Below are positions 34,037 to 45,485 of a stretch of 64,000 nt of DNA, in pieces. The stretch's first letter is position 1. Each line of letters opens with the position of its first letter. This DNA comes from Micromonospora sp. BL4 (GTDB taxonomy: Bacteria > Actinomycetota > Actinomycetes > Mycobacteriales > Micromonosporaceae). The stretch lies in contig NZ_RCVJ01000154.1 in the NCBI RefSeq assembly GCF_003667505.1, forward strand, positions 1 to 64,000, in the 5' to 3' direction. The notes beneath the pieces were generated by a model that had not been told where the DNA came from, did no database searches, and was given only the letters and a program-made list of their open reading frames with translations. Made by a program: the position numbers and the translations under genes.

Positions 34037-34834
34037 GTGTTCGGACAGGCGAACGTTCTGGCAGCGGGCCAGGCGGGATTCCCACCCACGGTGGAGGACT
34101 TCTACCTGCCCAGCATCCTGCCCTGGGGTGTTGAGAACTCGTACTGGTTCACCAAGATCACGGCGATGGTTTGGATCGCCGTCGGCGTTCTGATCATCTT
34201 CTTCCTGGCGAGCTACCGGAACCCGCAGCTGGTGCCGACCAAGAAGCAGTGGTTCGCCGAGTCGATCTACGGCTTCGTGCGGAACAACATCGCCGTCGAC
34301 ATGATCGGCCGCGCGGGTGTGCGGTTCGCCCCTTACTTCACGACGCTGTTCTGCTTCGTGCTGCTGACGAACGCGTTCGCGATCATCCCGTTCTTTCAGA
34401 TCTCGCCGAACTCGCACATCGCCTTCCCGGCGATCCTCGCGATCATCAGCTACCTGCTGTTCAACTACATCGGCATCAAGCAGCACGGCTTCGTCAAGTA
34501 CTTCAGGAACTCGCTGATCCCGCCGGCGCCCTGGTACATCCTGCCGCTGCTGATCCCGATCGAGCTCTTCTCGACCTTCATCGTCCGGCCGTTCTCGCTC
34601 GCGGTGCGTCTCTTCGCGAACATGTTCGCCGGTCACATGCTCCTGCTGGTCTTCACGCTCGGCGGCTTCGCGATGCTGAGCGCCAACGCCTGGCTGGCCC
34701 CGGTCTCGGTGCTCTCCTGGGTGATGACCATCGCGCTCACCTTCCTCGAGTTCCTGGTGATCTGCCTGCAGGCATACGTCTTCACCGTCCTCACCGCCAG
34801 CTACGTGCAGGGCGCGCTCGCCGAAGAGCACTGA
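34037..34834 (+). CDS. atpB: ATP synthase Fo subunit a
   Basis: 265 residues from GTG 34037 with a GGAAGGGA site. The integral membrane proton-channel subunit has five to six helices. The essential arginine lies in FSLAVRLFANMFAGH (about residue 193), and EFLVICLQAYVFTVL forms the last helix. The N-terminus FGQANVLAAGQAGFPP is polar. First structural gene of the B-E-F-H-A-G-D series. Confidence 0.96.
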   Translation: MFGQANVLAAGQAGFPPTVEDFYLPSILPWGVENSYWFTKITAMVWIAVGVLIIFFLASYRNPQLVPTKKQWFAESIYGFVRNNIAVDMIGRAGVRFAPYFTTLFCFVLLTNAFAIIPFFQISPNSHIAFPAILAIISYLLFNYIGIKQHGFVKYFRNSLIPPAPWYILPLLIPIELFSTFIVRPFSLAVRLFANMFAGHMLLLVFTLGGFAMLSANAWLAPVSVLSWVMTIALTFLEFLVICLQAYVFTVLTASYVQGALAEEH

Positions 34835-34882
34835 TCCACCGCACCAACCGTTGTCGTCCCGCGTGAGAGTCACGCGTGATAA

Positions 34883-35134
<252 letters not shown>

Positions 35135-35160
35135 TCCCGCCCTTAGACCGGGAGGTAACC

Positions 35161-35700
35161 ATGTACTTCCTCGCCGCTGAGGGTGGTGAGTCGACCCACA
35201 ACCCGATCATCCCGCTCTGGCAGGAGATCGTGGTCGGTTCGGTCGCCTTCGCCGTGCTCTGCTTCGTGCTGATGAAGTTCGTCTTCCCCCGCATGGAGCA
35301 GACGTTCCAGGCTCGGGTCGACGCGATCGAGGGCGGCATCAAGCGCGCCGAGGCCGCTCAGGCCGAGGCGAACCAGCTGCTCGAGCAGTACCGTGCCCAG
35401 CTCGCCGAGGCCCGCACCGACGCCGCGAAGATCCGCGACGACGCCCGGGCCGACGCCGAGGGGATCCGGCAGGACGTCCTCGCCAAGGCGCGGGAGGAGT
35501 CCGACCGGATCATCGCGGCCGGCAAGGACCAGCTCGCCGCCGAGCGGGCCACCATCGTGCGCGAGCTGCGCACGGAGGTCGGCACCATCGCGGTGGACCT
35601 GGCCAGCAAGATCGTCGGTGAGTCGCTGGCCGACGAGGCGCGGCGCAAGGGCACCGTCGACCGGTTCCTGAGCGGTCTCGAGAGCACGGGGGCCCGCTGA
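35161..35700 (+). CDS. atpF: ATP synthase Fo subunit b
   Basis: 179 residues. One N-terminal membrane helix (about 21-40) and a long charged coiled-coil (about 45-165, Ala/Glu/Arg-rich) forming the peripheral stalk. GGAGG ribosome site. Its TGA overlaps the atpH ATG. Unlike mycobacteria, which fuse b and delta, the two are separate here. Confidence 0.94.
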   Translation: MYFLAAEGGESTHNPIIPLWQEIVVGSVAFAVLCFVLMKFVFPRMEQTFQARVDAIEGGIKRAEAAQAEANQLLEQYRAQLAEARTDAAKIRDDARADAEGIRQDVLAKAREESDRIIAAGKDQLAAERATIVRELRTEVGTIAVDLASKIVGESLADEARRKGTVDRFLSGLESTGAR

Positions 35701-36521
35701 TGCAGGCCGCCAGCCGGGAGTCGTACAAGATCGCGGCCGAGCGCCTCGACGCGTACGTCCGCGGCACCGACCCGGCCACGGTGGCCCACGCCGCGAACGA
35801 CCTGCTCGCGGTCGCCGGGTTGCTGCGGCGCGAGCCGCGGTTGCGTCGGGCGCTCTCGGATCCGGCCCGGTCCGGCACGGACCGCGCCGAACTGCTCAGC
35901 GGAATGCTGCGCGGCAAGATCGGCGACGGGGCGCTCGACCTGGTCGCCGCACTGGTCTCCGGTCGTTGGTCGACGCCGACGGAGCTGCTCGACGGTGTCG
36001 AGCGGCTCGGCGTCGAGGCCGCGCTGGCCAGCGTCGACGCGGCCGGTGACCTGGGCGAGGTCGAGGACGAGCTGTTCCGCTTCGGGCAGGTCGTCGCCGG
36101 CCAGCCCGAGCTCTCCGCGGTGCTCTCCAACTCGTCGGCCCCGGTGGACCAGCGGGGGGTCCTGGTCGGCGAGCTGCTGGCCGGCAAGGCTCGCCTGGCC
36201 ACCGTCCGCCTCATCGAGGTGGCGCTGGCCGGCTTCGGCGGGCGCTCCTTCGCCGGATCGCTCACCCGGCTGGTGGAACTCGCCGCCGAACGGCGGGACC
36301 GCCAGGTGGCGTACGTCACCGTGGCAGCCCCGTTGAGTGACGAGGAGGAGCACCGGCTGGGCGCGAGTCTCGCCGGGATATACGGTCGAGAGGTCTCCGT
36401 CAAGCAGACGGTCGACCCTCACGTCCTGGGTGGCGTGAGCGTGCGGGTCGGCTCCGACCTGTACGACGGCACCATCCTGCGCCGCCTCAACGAGACCCGC
36501 AACGCGCTCGCGAAGCGCTGA
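35700..36521 (+). CDS. atpH: ATP synthase F1 subunit delta
   Basis: 273 residues, about 95 longer than E. coli delta, as usual for actinobacteria. Helical N-terminal OSCP-type domain and a C-terminal domain ending in DPHVLGGVSVRVGSDLYDGTI, the family signature. Links the b stalk to the alpha3beta3 head. A 116-bp gap precedes atpA. Confidence 0.94.
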   Translation: MQAASRESYKIAAERLDAYVRGTDPATVAHAANDLLAVAGLLRREPRLRRALSDPARSGTDRAELLSGMLRGKIGDGALDLVAALVSGRWSTPTELLDGVERLGVEAALASVDAAGDLGEVEDELFRFGQVVAGQPELSAVLSNSSAPVDQRGVLVGELLAGKARLATVRLIEVALAGFGGRSFAGSLTRLVELAAERRDRQVAYVTVAAPLSDEEEHRLGASLAGIYGREVSVKQTVDPHVLGGVSVRVGSDLYDGTILRRLNETRNALAKR

Positions 36522-36637
36522 CCGGCTCCGCCGCCCGCGTTGCGGCGACTCCGCCGCGAAGCGCCCGGAATGACAGACGCCATTCGGACCGGTCGGTACT
36601 AGGTATCCCGGGCCCCTGAATTTTAAGGAAGCAGAGG

Positions 36638-38290
36638 ATGGCCGAGCTGACCATCTCGACGGAGGAGATCCGCGGCGCCCTGGAGCGCTACGTCTCCTCC
36701 TACTCGACCGACGTCTCCCGCGAGGAGGTCGGCACCGTCGCCGACACCGGTGACGGCATCGCCCACGTCGAGGGCCTGCCCTCGACCAAGACCAACGAGC
36801 TGCTGGAGTTCGAGGACGGCACGCTCGGCGTGGCGCTGAACCTCGACGTCCGGGAGATCGGTGTCGTCGTTCTCGGTGACTCCGCCAAGTTGGAGGAGGG
36901 GCAGCGCGTCAAGCGCACCGACCGGGTGCTCTCCGTGCCCGTCGGCGACGCCTTCCTCGGCCGCGTGGTCAACGCGCTCGGCCAGCCGATCGACGGCCTC
37001 GGCGACATCGCCGACGAGGGCTACCGCGAGCTGGAGCTGCAGGCTCCGAACGTGATGTCCCGGCAGTCGGTGTTCGAGCCGCTGCAGACCGGCATCAAGG
37101 CGATCGACGCGATGACGCCGATCGGTCGGGGCCAGCGGCAGCTGATCATCGGTGACCGGAAGACCGGTAAGACCACGGTCGCTCTGGACGCCATCCTCAA
37201 CCAGCGGGACAACTGGCGCACCGGCGACCCGAAGAAGCAGGTTCGCTGCATCTACGTCGCCATCGGCCAGAAGGCCTCCACCATCGCCTCGATCAAGGGG
37301 CAGCTGGAGGAGGCGGGCGCGATGGAGTACACCACCATCGTGGCCTCCCCGGCGTCCGACCCGGCCGGCTTCAAGTACATCGCCCCGTACACCGGCTCGT
37401 CCATCGGACAGCACTGGATGTACGGCGGCAAGCACGTCCTGATCGTCTTCGACGACCTGAGCAAGCAGGCCGAGGCGTACCGGGCCGTGTCGCTGCTGCT
37501 GCGTCGCCCGCCGGGCCGTGAGGCGTACCCGGGTGACGTCTTCTACCTGCACTCGCGTCTGCTGGAGCGCTGCGCGAAGCTCTCCGACGAGCTGGGTGGC
37601 GGCTCGATGACCGGTCTGCCGATCATCGAGACGAAGGCCAACGACATCTCGGCCTTCATCCCGACCAACGTCATCTCGATCACCGACGGCCAGATCTTCC
37701 TGGAGACCGACCTGTTCAACCAGGGCGTCCGTCCGGCGATCAACGTCGGTACCTCGGTCTCCCGGGTCGGTGGCGCCGCGCAGGTGAAGCCGATGCGCAA
37801 GGTTGCCGGTTCGCTGCGCCTCAACCTGGCCCAGTACCGCGAGCTGGAGGCGTTCGCCGCCTTCGCCTCCGACCTGGACAAGGCCTCCCGGGCCCAGCTG
37901 GACCGCGGTGTCCGGCTGGTCGAGCTGCTCAAGCAGCCGAACTACTCGCCGTACCCGGTGCAGGAAGAGGTCGTCTCGGTCTGGGCCGGCACCGAGGGCA
38001 AGCTGGACGACATCCCGGTGGGTGAGGTCCGGCGCTTCGAGTCGGAGTTCCTCCAGTACCTGCGGCACAAGCACGCGGGTGTGCTGGCCGGGATCGCCGA
38101 CAACCAGTGGAGCGACGACATCGTCGGTTCCCTGGACAACGCGATCAGCGAGTTCAAGCAGGTCTTCCTCGGTAAGGCGGACGAGCGTCAGGTCAACGAC
38201 GCGCCGGCCGCGCCGCTGGAGGGCGAGGAGAACCGCGAGACGGTGACCCGCTTCCGCGACGGCGCGACCGACCGCCCGGCCGAGAGCTGA
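36638..38290 (+). CDS. atpA: ATP synthase F1 subunit alpha, with C-terminal tail
   Basis: 550 residues, 37 more than E. coli. The nucleotide-binding P-loop GDRKTGKT (about 170-177) and the alpha arginine-finger region are intact. After the normal end (ISEFKQVFL) there is a charged tail of about 39 residues, from GKADERQ to DRPAES. In mycobacteria a comparable alpha tail suppresses ATP hydrolysis. AAGGAAG ribosome site upstream. Catalytic head stator subunit. Confidence 0.96.
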   Translation: MAELTISTEEIRGALERYVSSYSTDVSREEVGTVADTGDGIAHVEGLPSTKTNELLEFEDGTLGVALNLDVREIGVVVLGDSAKLEEGQRVKRTDRVLSVPVGDAFLGRVVNALGQPIDGLGDIADEGYRELELQAPNVMSRQSVFEPLQTGIKAIDAMTPIGRGQRQLIIGDRKTGKTTVALDAILNQRDNWRTGDPKKQVRCIYVAIGQKASTIASIKGQLEEAGAMEYTTIVASPASDPAGFKYIAPYTGSSIGQHWMYGGKHVLIVFDDLSKQAEAYRAVSLLLRRPPGREAYPGDVFYLHSRLLERCAKLSDELGGGSMTGLPIIETKANDISAFIPTNVISITDGQIFLETDLFNQGVRPAINVGTSVSRVGGAAQVKPMRKVAGSLRLNLAQYRELEAFAAFASDLDKASRAQLDRGVRLVELLKQPNYSPYPVQEEVVSVWAGTEGKLDDIPVGEVRRFESEFLQYLRHKHAGVLAGIADNQWSDDIVGSLDNAISEFKQVFLGKADERQVNDAPAAPLEGEENRETVTRFRDGATDRPAES

Positions 38291-38294
38291 TCCC

Positions 38295-40660
<2,366 letters not shown>

Positions 40661-40682
40661 CCGCCCACTCAGATCCGCAACC

Positions 40683-40717
40683 AAAAGACTGCCCCGGCAA
40701 TGCCGGGGCAGTCTTTT
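40683..40717 (+). terminator. Terminator after atpD
   Basis: AAAAGACTGCCCCGGCA (40683-40699) pairs perfectly with TGCCGGGGCAGTCTTTT (40701-40717), with a natural T-run at the 3' end. This is one of the best intrinsic terminators in the window. Confidence 0.93.
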
Positions 40718-40881
40718 GTTCACCTTCGAGTCCTATCATCGCCGCGGTCCGTTACTCGCGGTCGTCGGTTCCCCACCACCCGAGCTACGGTCGTTTCGCG
40801 CGCTCACGTGAACGAGCGTTGAAATTGGCAACCTTTCGGCTGCGTGCGCCCGTCTCCTCTTCGTGGGCGTAACGAACGGAG

Positions 40882-42024
40882 ATGCTCGTGGGTCAGGCCG
40901 GCAAGAGTGGCCGTAAGGCGTCCATCTGGCGTGGTGTGCCGCGCTGGGCCAGGGTCTGCACGGTGTTCGGCACCGTGCTGACCATGCTCAGCGGGGCCGT
41001 GCTGGTCGGCACCGAGGTGCTGATGGCCCGCTACGAGGGCGCGGTCGGCAAGGCCGACCTGTTCGGCGACCAGGCGGCCGGGGCGCAGGCGAAGAAGACC
41101 GACATCAAGGGCCCGCTCAACATCCTGCTGGTCGGCATCGACCCGCGTACGCCGACGGCGGCGCCACTGGCCGACTCGATCATGGTGCTGCACGTGCCGT
41201 CGTCGATGGACCGGGCCTATCTGTTCTCGCTGCCACGGGACCTCTACGTGCAGATCCCGCCGTTCAAGAAGGCCGACTTCGCCGGCGAGACCACGAAGAT
41301 CAACGCCGCCATGTCGTTCGGCAGCCGGGTGCCGGGAGGAAACCCCGACGCCGCACGGGGCTTCGAGTTGCTGGCCACCACCGTGCAGAACGTGACCGGC
41401 ATCAAGCGGTTCGACGCTGGCGCGATCATCAACTTCACCGGCTTCCAGAAGATCGTCGACGCCATGGGCGGCGTCGACATGTACATCGAGCGGGAAGTGA
41501 AGTCCGAGCACAAGCAGCCGGACGGTAAGCCGCGGCCGGGCAACACGCGCGGCGAGGGCTACGTCGGCCCGCAGGCGGTCTACGAGAAGGGCAACCAACA
41601 CCTCAGCGGGTGGCAGGCGCTGGACTACGTCCGGCAGCGCTACCCGAAGAACGGTGTCCCCGACGCCGACTACGGCCGGCAGCGTCACCAGCAGCAGTTC
41701 GTCAAGGCCATGGTCGGGCAGGCGTTCAGCGCCGACGTGGTGTCCAACCCAATCAAGCTGGACAAGGTGCTTCGTGCCGCCGGCCAGTCGCTGATCTTCA
41801 ACGGTCGCGGCAACAGCGTGGTCGACTACGGCATCGCCCTCAAGAACATCCGGCCCAACACGATCCAAATGATCAAGCTCCCCGGTGGCGGTGTCTTCGA
41901 CGGCAAGAAGTACAAGGGCGAGCAGTTCAAGCCAGGCGTGTCGGACTTCTTCACCGCCCTGCACAATGAACAACTGGACCCGTTCCTGCTGGAGCACCCG
42001 GAATTCCAGAACAAGACCAAGTAG
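40882..42024 (+). CDS. LytR-CpsA-Psr (LCP) family protein
   Basis: 380 residues. Short basic cytoplasmic N-terminus, one membrane helix (about 26-50), then an extracytoplasmic LCP domain with NILLVGIDPRTP, ADSIMVLHV, SLPRDLYVQIP, INAAMSFG and the late DYVRQRYP arginine motif. LCP enzymes transfer undecaprenyl-linked glycopolymers onto peptidoglycan. Start is ATG 40882 or, with better spacing from GGAG, GTG 40888. It is an intruder between atpD and atpC, flanked upstream by a terminator. Confidence 0.92.
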   Translation: MLVGQAGKSGRKASIWRGVPRWARVCTVFGTVLTMLSGAVLVGTEVLMARYEGAVGKADLFGDQAAGAQAKKTDIKGPLNILLVGIDPRTPTAAPLADSIMVLHVPSSMDRAYLFSLPRDLYVQIPPFKKADFAGETTKINAAMSFGSRVPGGNPDAARGFELLATTVQNVTGIKRFDAGAIINFTGFQKIVDAMGGVDMYIEREVKSEHKQPDGKPRPGNTRGEGYVGPQAVYEKGNQHLSGWQALDYVRQRYPKNGVPDADYGRQRHQQQFVKAMVGQAFSADVVSNPIKLDKVLRAAGQSLIFNGRGNSVVDYGIALKNIRPNTIQMIKLPGGGVFDGKKYKGEQFKPGVSDFFTALHNEQLDPFLLEHPEFQNKTK

Positions 42025-42050
42025 TCGTGGCGCAGCTCTCCCCACCCGCC

Positions 42051-42080
42051 TTGGGGGCGGGTCAGCGTCAGGACTAGACT
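42051..42080 (+). promoter_or_regulatory. Promoter of atpC-DUF2550
   Basis: TTGGGG (42051-42056) and TAGACT (42075-42080) are separated by 18 bp, 33 bp upstream of the atpC GTG. An ACCCGCC/GGCGGGT hairpin at 42044-42063 overlaps the -35 and may also end LCP transcripts. Confidence 0.55.
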
Positions 42081-42113
42081 TTCGGCAATCCGCCGCCGCA
42101 GCAAGGAGACAGC

Positions 42114-42395
42114 GTGGCACAGCAGCTTCACGTCGAGCTCGTCGCCGTCGAGGAGAAGGTCTGGTCCGGTGACGCCGAAATGGTCGTCGCCCGGACGACC
42201 GAAGGTGAACTCGGTGTCCTGCCGGGGCACGCGCCGCTGCTCGGCCAGCTCGCCGAGCCCGGCCAGGTCCGCATCAAGCTTGCCGGCGGTCAGCAGGTCT
42301 CCTACGACGTGGCCGGCGGCTTCCTCTCGGTGAGCGCCGACGGCGTCACCGTGCTGGCCGAGAGCGCGACCCCGGTCTCCTCGCAGAGCCACTGA
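42114..42395 (+). CDS. atpC: ATP synthase F1 subunit epsilon, lacking the C-terminal helices
   Basis: 93 residues from GTG 42114 (AAGGAG site). The N-terminal beta-sandwich is complete, with [16 protein letters not shown] and [17 protein letters not shown]. coli epsilon continues for about 50 residues as a helical hairpin that can inhibit ATPase; here the protein stops about 10 residues after the sandwich. Only 12 bp separate the stop from the next gene, so no hidden helix-coding segment or frameshift is possible. Displaced from the atp operon by the LCP gene. Confidence 0.92.
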   Translation: MAQQLHVELVAVEEKVWSGDAEMVVARTTEGELGVLPGHAPLLGQLAEPGQVRIKLAGGQQVSYDVAGGFLSVSADGVTVLAESATPVSSQSH

Positions 42396-42407
42396 GCCGT
42401 ACCGGGG

Positions 42408-42863
42408 ATGGAGATCGTCGAGGGAGTCGGGATCGGCGTCGCCGTCATCCTGGCTGCGCTCCTCATCCTCTTCGTCCGACGGGCACTGGTCACCCGTAGC
42501 GGTGGCATCATCCGGCTCAGCGTCCGGGTCTCCACGATGCTCGACGGCCGCGGCTGGTCGCCGGGCTTCGGCCGGTTCGCCGGTGACGAGCTGCGCTGGT
42601 ACCGGATGTTCAGCTTCGCGCTTCGTCCCAAGCGGGTGCTCTCCCGCAAAGGGCTCGCGGTGGAGCGCCGCCGGTTGCCCGAGGGGCAGGAACGCCTCTC
42701 CATGCCGGCCGACTGGGTGATTCTCCGCTGTACCAGTCACCACGCACCGGTGGAGATTGCCATGGCGCGGTCGACAGTGACCGGTTTCCTCTCCTGGCTC
42801 GAGGCCGCCCCTCCGGGGGCGGTCTCGCCGCGTATGGCCTCCCAGGATTGGCCTGCTGCCTGA
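42408..42863 (+). CDS. DUF2550 membrane protein
   Basis: 151 residues. One N-terminal membrane helix (about 4-24), then a basic domain with GWSPGFGRFAGDELRWYRMFSF region motifs and a C-terminal SWLEAAPPG. The family nearly always follows atpC in actinobacteria, including mycobacteria, but has no known function. Probably translated with atpC. Ends before a long perfect hairpin. Confidence 0.85.
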   Translation: MEIVEGVGIGVAVILAALLILFVRRALVTRSGGIIRLSVRVSTMLDGRGWSPGFGRFAGDELRWYRMFSFALRPKRVLSRKGLAVERRRLPEGQERLSMPADWVILRCTSHHAPVEIAMARSTVTGFLSWLEAAPPGAVSPRMASQDWPAA

Positions 42864-42882
42864 CCTCCTTGGTCACTCTTGG

Positions 42883-42956
42883 GGGTTTCCGGGGAGCCCG
42901 CCCGGCTCCGGGCGGTCAGGCTTGATCCCTCCGCCGGGCGGGCTCCCCGGAAACCC
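42883..42956. terminator. Long bidirectional hairpin, 23-bp perfect arms
   Basis: Arms 42883-42905 and 42934-42956 are perfect complements with a 28-nt loop, between the convergent DUF2550 and VOC genes. The arms are longer than in any other terminator here. Confidence 0.85.
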
Positions 42957-42994
42957 TGCCCGGGGCGCTGTGCGTCGTTCGGGCGCCGCTTTCG

Positions 42995-43423
42995 TCAACT
43001 GCCGTTACCGGTGGTGGCGACCAGTTCTGCCTCGTAGCCCTGGTTGTCGGTGAGGTAGGCGGCGTAGGTGTCGGGGCCGCCGGCGTGTGGGTGTTGGTCC
43101 GGGAAGAGCAGTGCCCAGCCATGTGCCGGTGCGGCCGTAACCAGGCGGTCCACGGCGGCCGGCGGGCCGGCGTGGAACGCCAGGTGGTTCAGCCCCGGAG
43201 CCAGCCGGTCGTGCCGGGGCCCGGAGAGCGCGGGCGACTGCTCCAGCACGATGTAGGTGGGGCCGAGGCGCCAGGAGCGGCCGGCCGGCCAGTCCTGGCG
43301 CAGCGTCCAGCCCAGCTCGCCCAGGAGCCAGCCCCAGCTACGCGTGGCCGCCGCGAGATCGGGAACCCAGACCTCGACGTGGTGCAGTGCGCCGACGTTC
43401 AGCGCTTCCCGCCCGGCACCCAT
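42995..43423 (-). CDS. VOC (glyoxalase/bleomycin resistance) family protein
   Basis: 142 residues from the ATG at 43423 (GGGAG site 7 nt upstream). A two-module VOC fold: LHHVEVWVPDL at the start, NHLAFHAG mid-protein, and the C-terminal YAAYLTDNQGYEAELVA. His and Glu residues could bind a metal. Substrate unknown. The start overlaps the last 25 bp of the adenosyltransferase gene, so the two are translationally coupled. Confidence 0.82.
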   Translation of the reverse strand: MGAGREALNVGALHHVEVWVPDLAAATRSWGWLLGELGWTLRQDWPAGRSWRLGPTYIVLEQSPALSGPRHDRLAPGLNHLAFHAGPPAAVDRLVTAAPAHGWALLFPDQHPHAGGPDTYAAYLTDNQGYEAELVATTGNGS

Positions 43424-43971
43424 AGCACATCTCCCGCCGGATTTGCCGTTCTTGACAGGATAAAGAGCAGATCGGAGAGCCGGTTGAGATACTTTGCCGG
43501 GAGCGGGCTGGTCCGTTCCGGATCGTGGCTGACCAGCGCCCACGCTGCCCGTTCGGCACGCCGGGCGATGGTCCGTGCCACGTGCAGCAGCGCCGCGCCC
43601 GTGGTGCCGCCGGGGAGGATGAAGGAGTCGAGCTTGCTCAGGCGTGCGTTGTACTCGTCGCACCAGCCCTCAAGGCGCTCGACGTACTCCTCGGTCACCC
43701 GCAGCGGCGGATACTTCGGCTCCGGCTCGACCGGCGTGGACAGGTCCGCGCCGACGTCGAACAGATCGTTCTGGATCGACGCCAGCGCGCCCCGCAGTTC
43801 CTCGTCGAGCTGGCCCAGGGCGATCGCGACGCCGATCGCCGCGTTGCACTCGTCGACATCCGCGTACGCGGCGATCCGTGGATCGGTCTTCGGCACCTGC
43901 TCGTTGTTGCTCAGCCTGGTCATGCCGGCGTCGCCGGCCTTGGTGTAGATGCGCGTGAGGTGGACGGCCAT
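43399..43971 (-). CDS. pduO: Cob(I)alamin adenosyltransferase (PduO type)
   Basis: 190 residues. Transfers the adenosyl group of ATP to cob(I)alamin to make coenzyme B12. ATP-binding [15 protein letters not shown] at the N-terminus, then the helical bundle with [19 protein letters not shown], and the C-terminal [11 protein letters not shown] and [12 protein letters not shown] segments. Likely supplies adenosylcobalamin to the mutase encoded at 48.2 kb. Its start codon overlaps the divergent murA ATG by two bases; a TAGGCT box lies 7 bp upstream. Confidence 0.93.
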   Translation of the reverse strand: MAVHLTRIYTKAGDAGMTRLSNNEQVPKTDPRIAAYADVDECNAAIGVAIALGQLDEELRGALASIQNDLFDVGADLSTPVEPEPKYPPLRVTEEYVERLEGWCDEYNARLSKLDSFILPGGTTGAALLHVARTIARRAERAAWALVSHDPERTSPLPAKYLNRLSDLLFILSRTANPAGDVLWVPGGKR

Positions 43972-45409
43972 GACGCACAGCCTACGGATACCGGACCTGA
44001 CGATCCCGGCACGGCCGGACACCACCGCCGGCTGGCCGGCGGTGGGTCCCGGGGACGCGGGCGATCCGGCGGTCAACGATGTCGACGTCATCCGGGTACG
44101 CGGTGACGCCCGGCTGGCCGGCACCGTGCACGTGGTCGGTGCCAAGAACTCGGCGTTGAAGTTGATGGCCGCCGCGCTGCTCGCTCCGGGCCGCAGCGTG
44201 ATCACCAACGTCCCGCGGATCACCGACATCGCGATCATGGGGGAGGTGCTGCGCCGGCTGGGCTGCGACGTGCGGTTCGACGCGGACGACCCGGTCGACC
44301 CGATGGTCGCGCGGGGCGGGGTCGCCCGGTCCCGCTCGGTGACCATCGACGTACCCGAACAGCCCGGCGCGGACGCGGACTACGACCTGGTCCGCCGGCT
44401 GCGCGCGTCGATCTGCGTGCTCGGCCCCCTGCTGGCCCGCCGGGGGTACGTGCGGGTGGCGCACCCGGGCGGCGACGCCATCGGCTCGCGCGGGCTGGAC
44501 ATGCACGTCTCCGGGCTGACCCGGATGGGCGCGGACATCTCCGGTGAACACGGCTTCGTCATCGCCACCGCGCCGCACGGGCTGCGCGGCGCGGACATCA
44601 TGCTGGACTTCCCCAGCGTGGGCGCGACCGAGAACCTGGTGATGGCGGCGGTGCTCGCCCAGGGCACCACGACGATCGACAACGCCGCTCGGGAGCCGGA
44701 GATCGTCGACATCTGCACCATGCTCAACCAGATGGGCGCGCGGATCACCGGCGCCGGAACGTCCACCCTGCGGATCACCGGCGTACCCGGGCTGCGCCCG
44801 GTGCGGCACGCCACGGTGGGGGACCGGATCGTCGCCGGCACCTGGGCGTTCGGCGCGGCCATGACCCGGGGCGACGTGACGGTGACCGGGCTCGACCCGG
44901 CCTTCCTGGAGGTCGCGCTGGACAAGGTGGTCGCGGCCGGAGGGCTGGTGGAGACCCGGGGCGACGGCTTCCGGGTGCGGATGGACGACCGGCCGCGGGC
45001 GGTCGACGTGGTGACGCTGCCGTACCCCGGCTTCGCCACCGACCTGCTGCCGATGGCGATCGGCCTCGCCGCGGTCAGCGACGGCGCCTCGTTGATCACC
45101 GAGAACATCTTCGACGGCCGGTTCATGTTCGCCAACGAGATGATGCGCCTCGGCGCGGACATCAAGACCGACGGGCACCACGCGGTCGTCCGGGGCCGCA
45201 GCCGACTCTCCGGGGCGCCGGTGCGGGCCACCGACATCCGCGCCGGGGCCGGGCTGATCATCGCCGGGCTCTGCGCGGACGGGGTCACCGAGGTCTCCCA
45301 CGTGCACCACGTCGACCGGGGTTACCCGGACTTCGTGGCCGACCTGCGCGCGCTCGGGGTCGCCGTCGAGCGCGGCACGACGCCGGAGGAGCCGGCGCTG
45401 GAGATCTGA
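43970..45409 (+). CDS. murA: UDP-GlcNAc 1-carboxyvinyltransferase with Asp at the Cys115 site
   Basis: 479 residues from ATG 43970; GTG 44042 is an alternative, since homology starts near residue 40. First committed step of peptidoglycan synthesis, using [17 protein letters not shown] (Lys22 equivalent) and the EPSP-synthase folds are intact. The catalytic loop reads [10 protein letters not shown], so the usual Cys115 is Asp (codon 44474-44476), the fosfomycin-insensitive type known from M. tuberculosis. The N-terminus is ~40 residues longer than normal with this start. Confidence 0.92.
   Translation: MTHSLRIPDLTIPARPDTTAGWPAVGPGDAGDPAVNDVDVIRVRGDARLAGTVHVVGAKNSALKLMAAALLAPGRSVITNVPRITDIAIMGEVLRRLGCDVRFDADDPVDPMVARGGVARSRSVTIDVPEQPGADADYDLVRRLRASICVLGPLLARRGYVRVAHPGGDAIGSRGLDMHVSGLTRMGADISGEHGFVIATAPHGLRGADIMLDFPSVGATENLVMAAVLAQGTTTIDNAAREPEIVDICTMLNQMGARITGAGTSTLRITGVPGLRPVRHATVGDRIVAGTWAFGAAMTRGDVTVTGLDPAFLEVALDKVVAAGGLVETRGDGFRVRMDDRPRAVDVVTLPYPGFATDLLPMAIGLAAVSDGASLITENIFDGRFMFANEMMRLGADIKTDGHHAVVRGRSRLSGAPVRATDIRAGAGLIIAGLCADGVTEVSHVHHVDRGYPDFVADLRALGVAVERGTTPEEPALEI
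43979..43984 (-). promoter_or_regulatory. -10 box of pduO, leaderless arrangement
   Basis: On the minus strand TAGGCT is followed by 7 bp and the ATG at 43971. It lies inside the annotated murA 5' end. Confidence 0.45.
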
Positions 45410-45485
45410 CGGCACTCCCTTAGCCGTCGTTCAGGCCCGCCGACTAGGGTGCAGTCAGGCACTCAAGCAGGCGAGGGAGAAGCAG

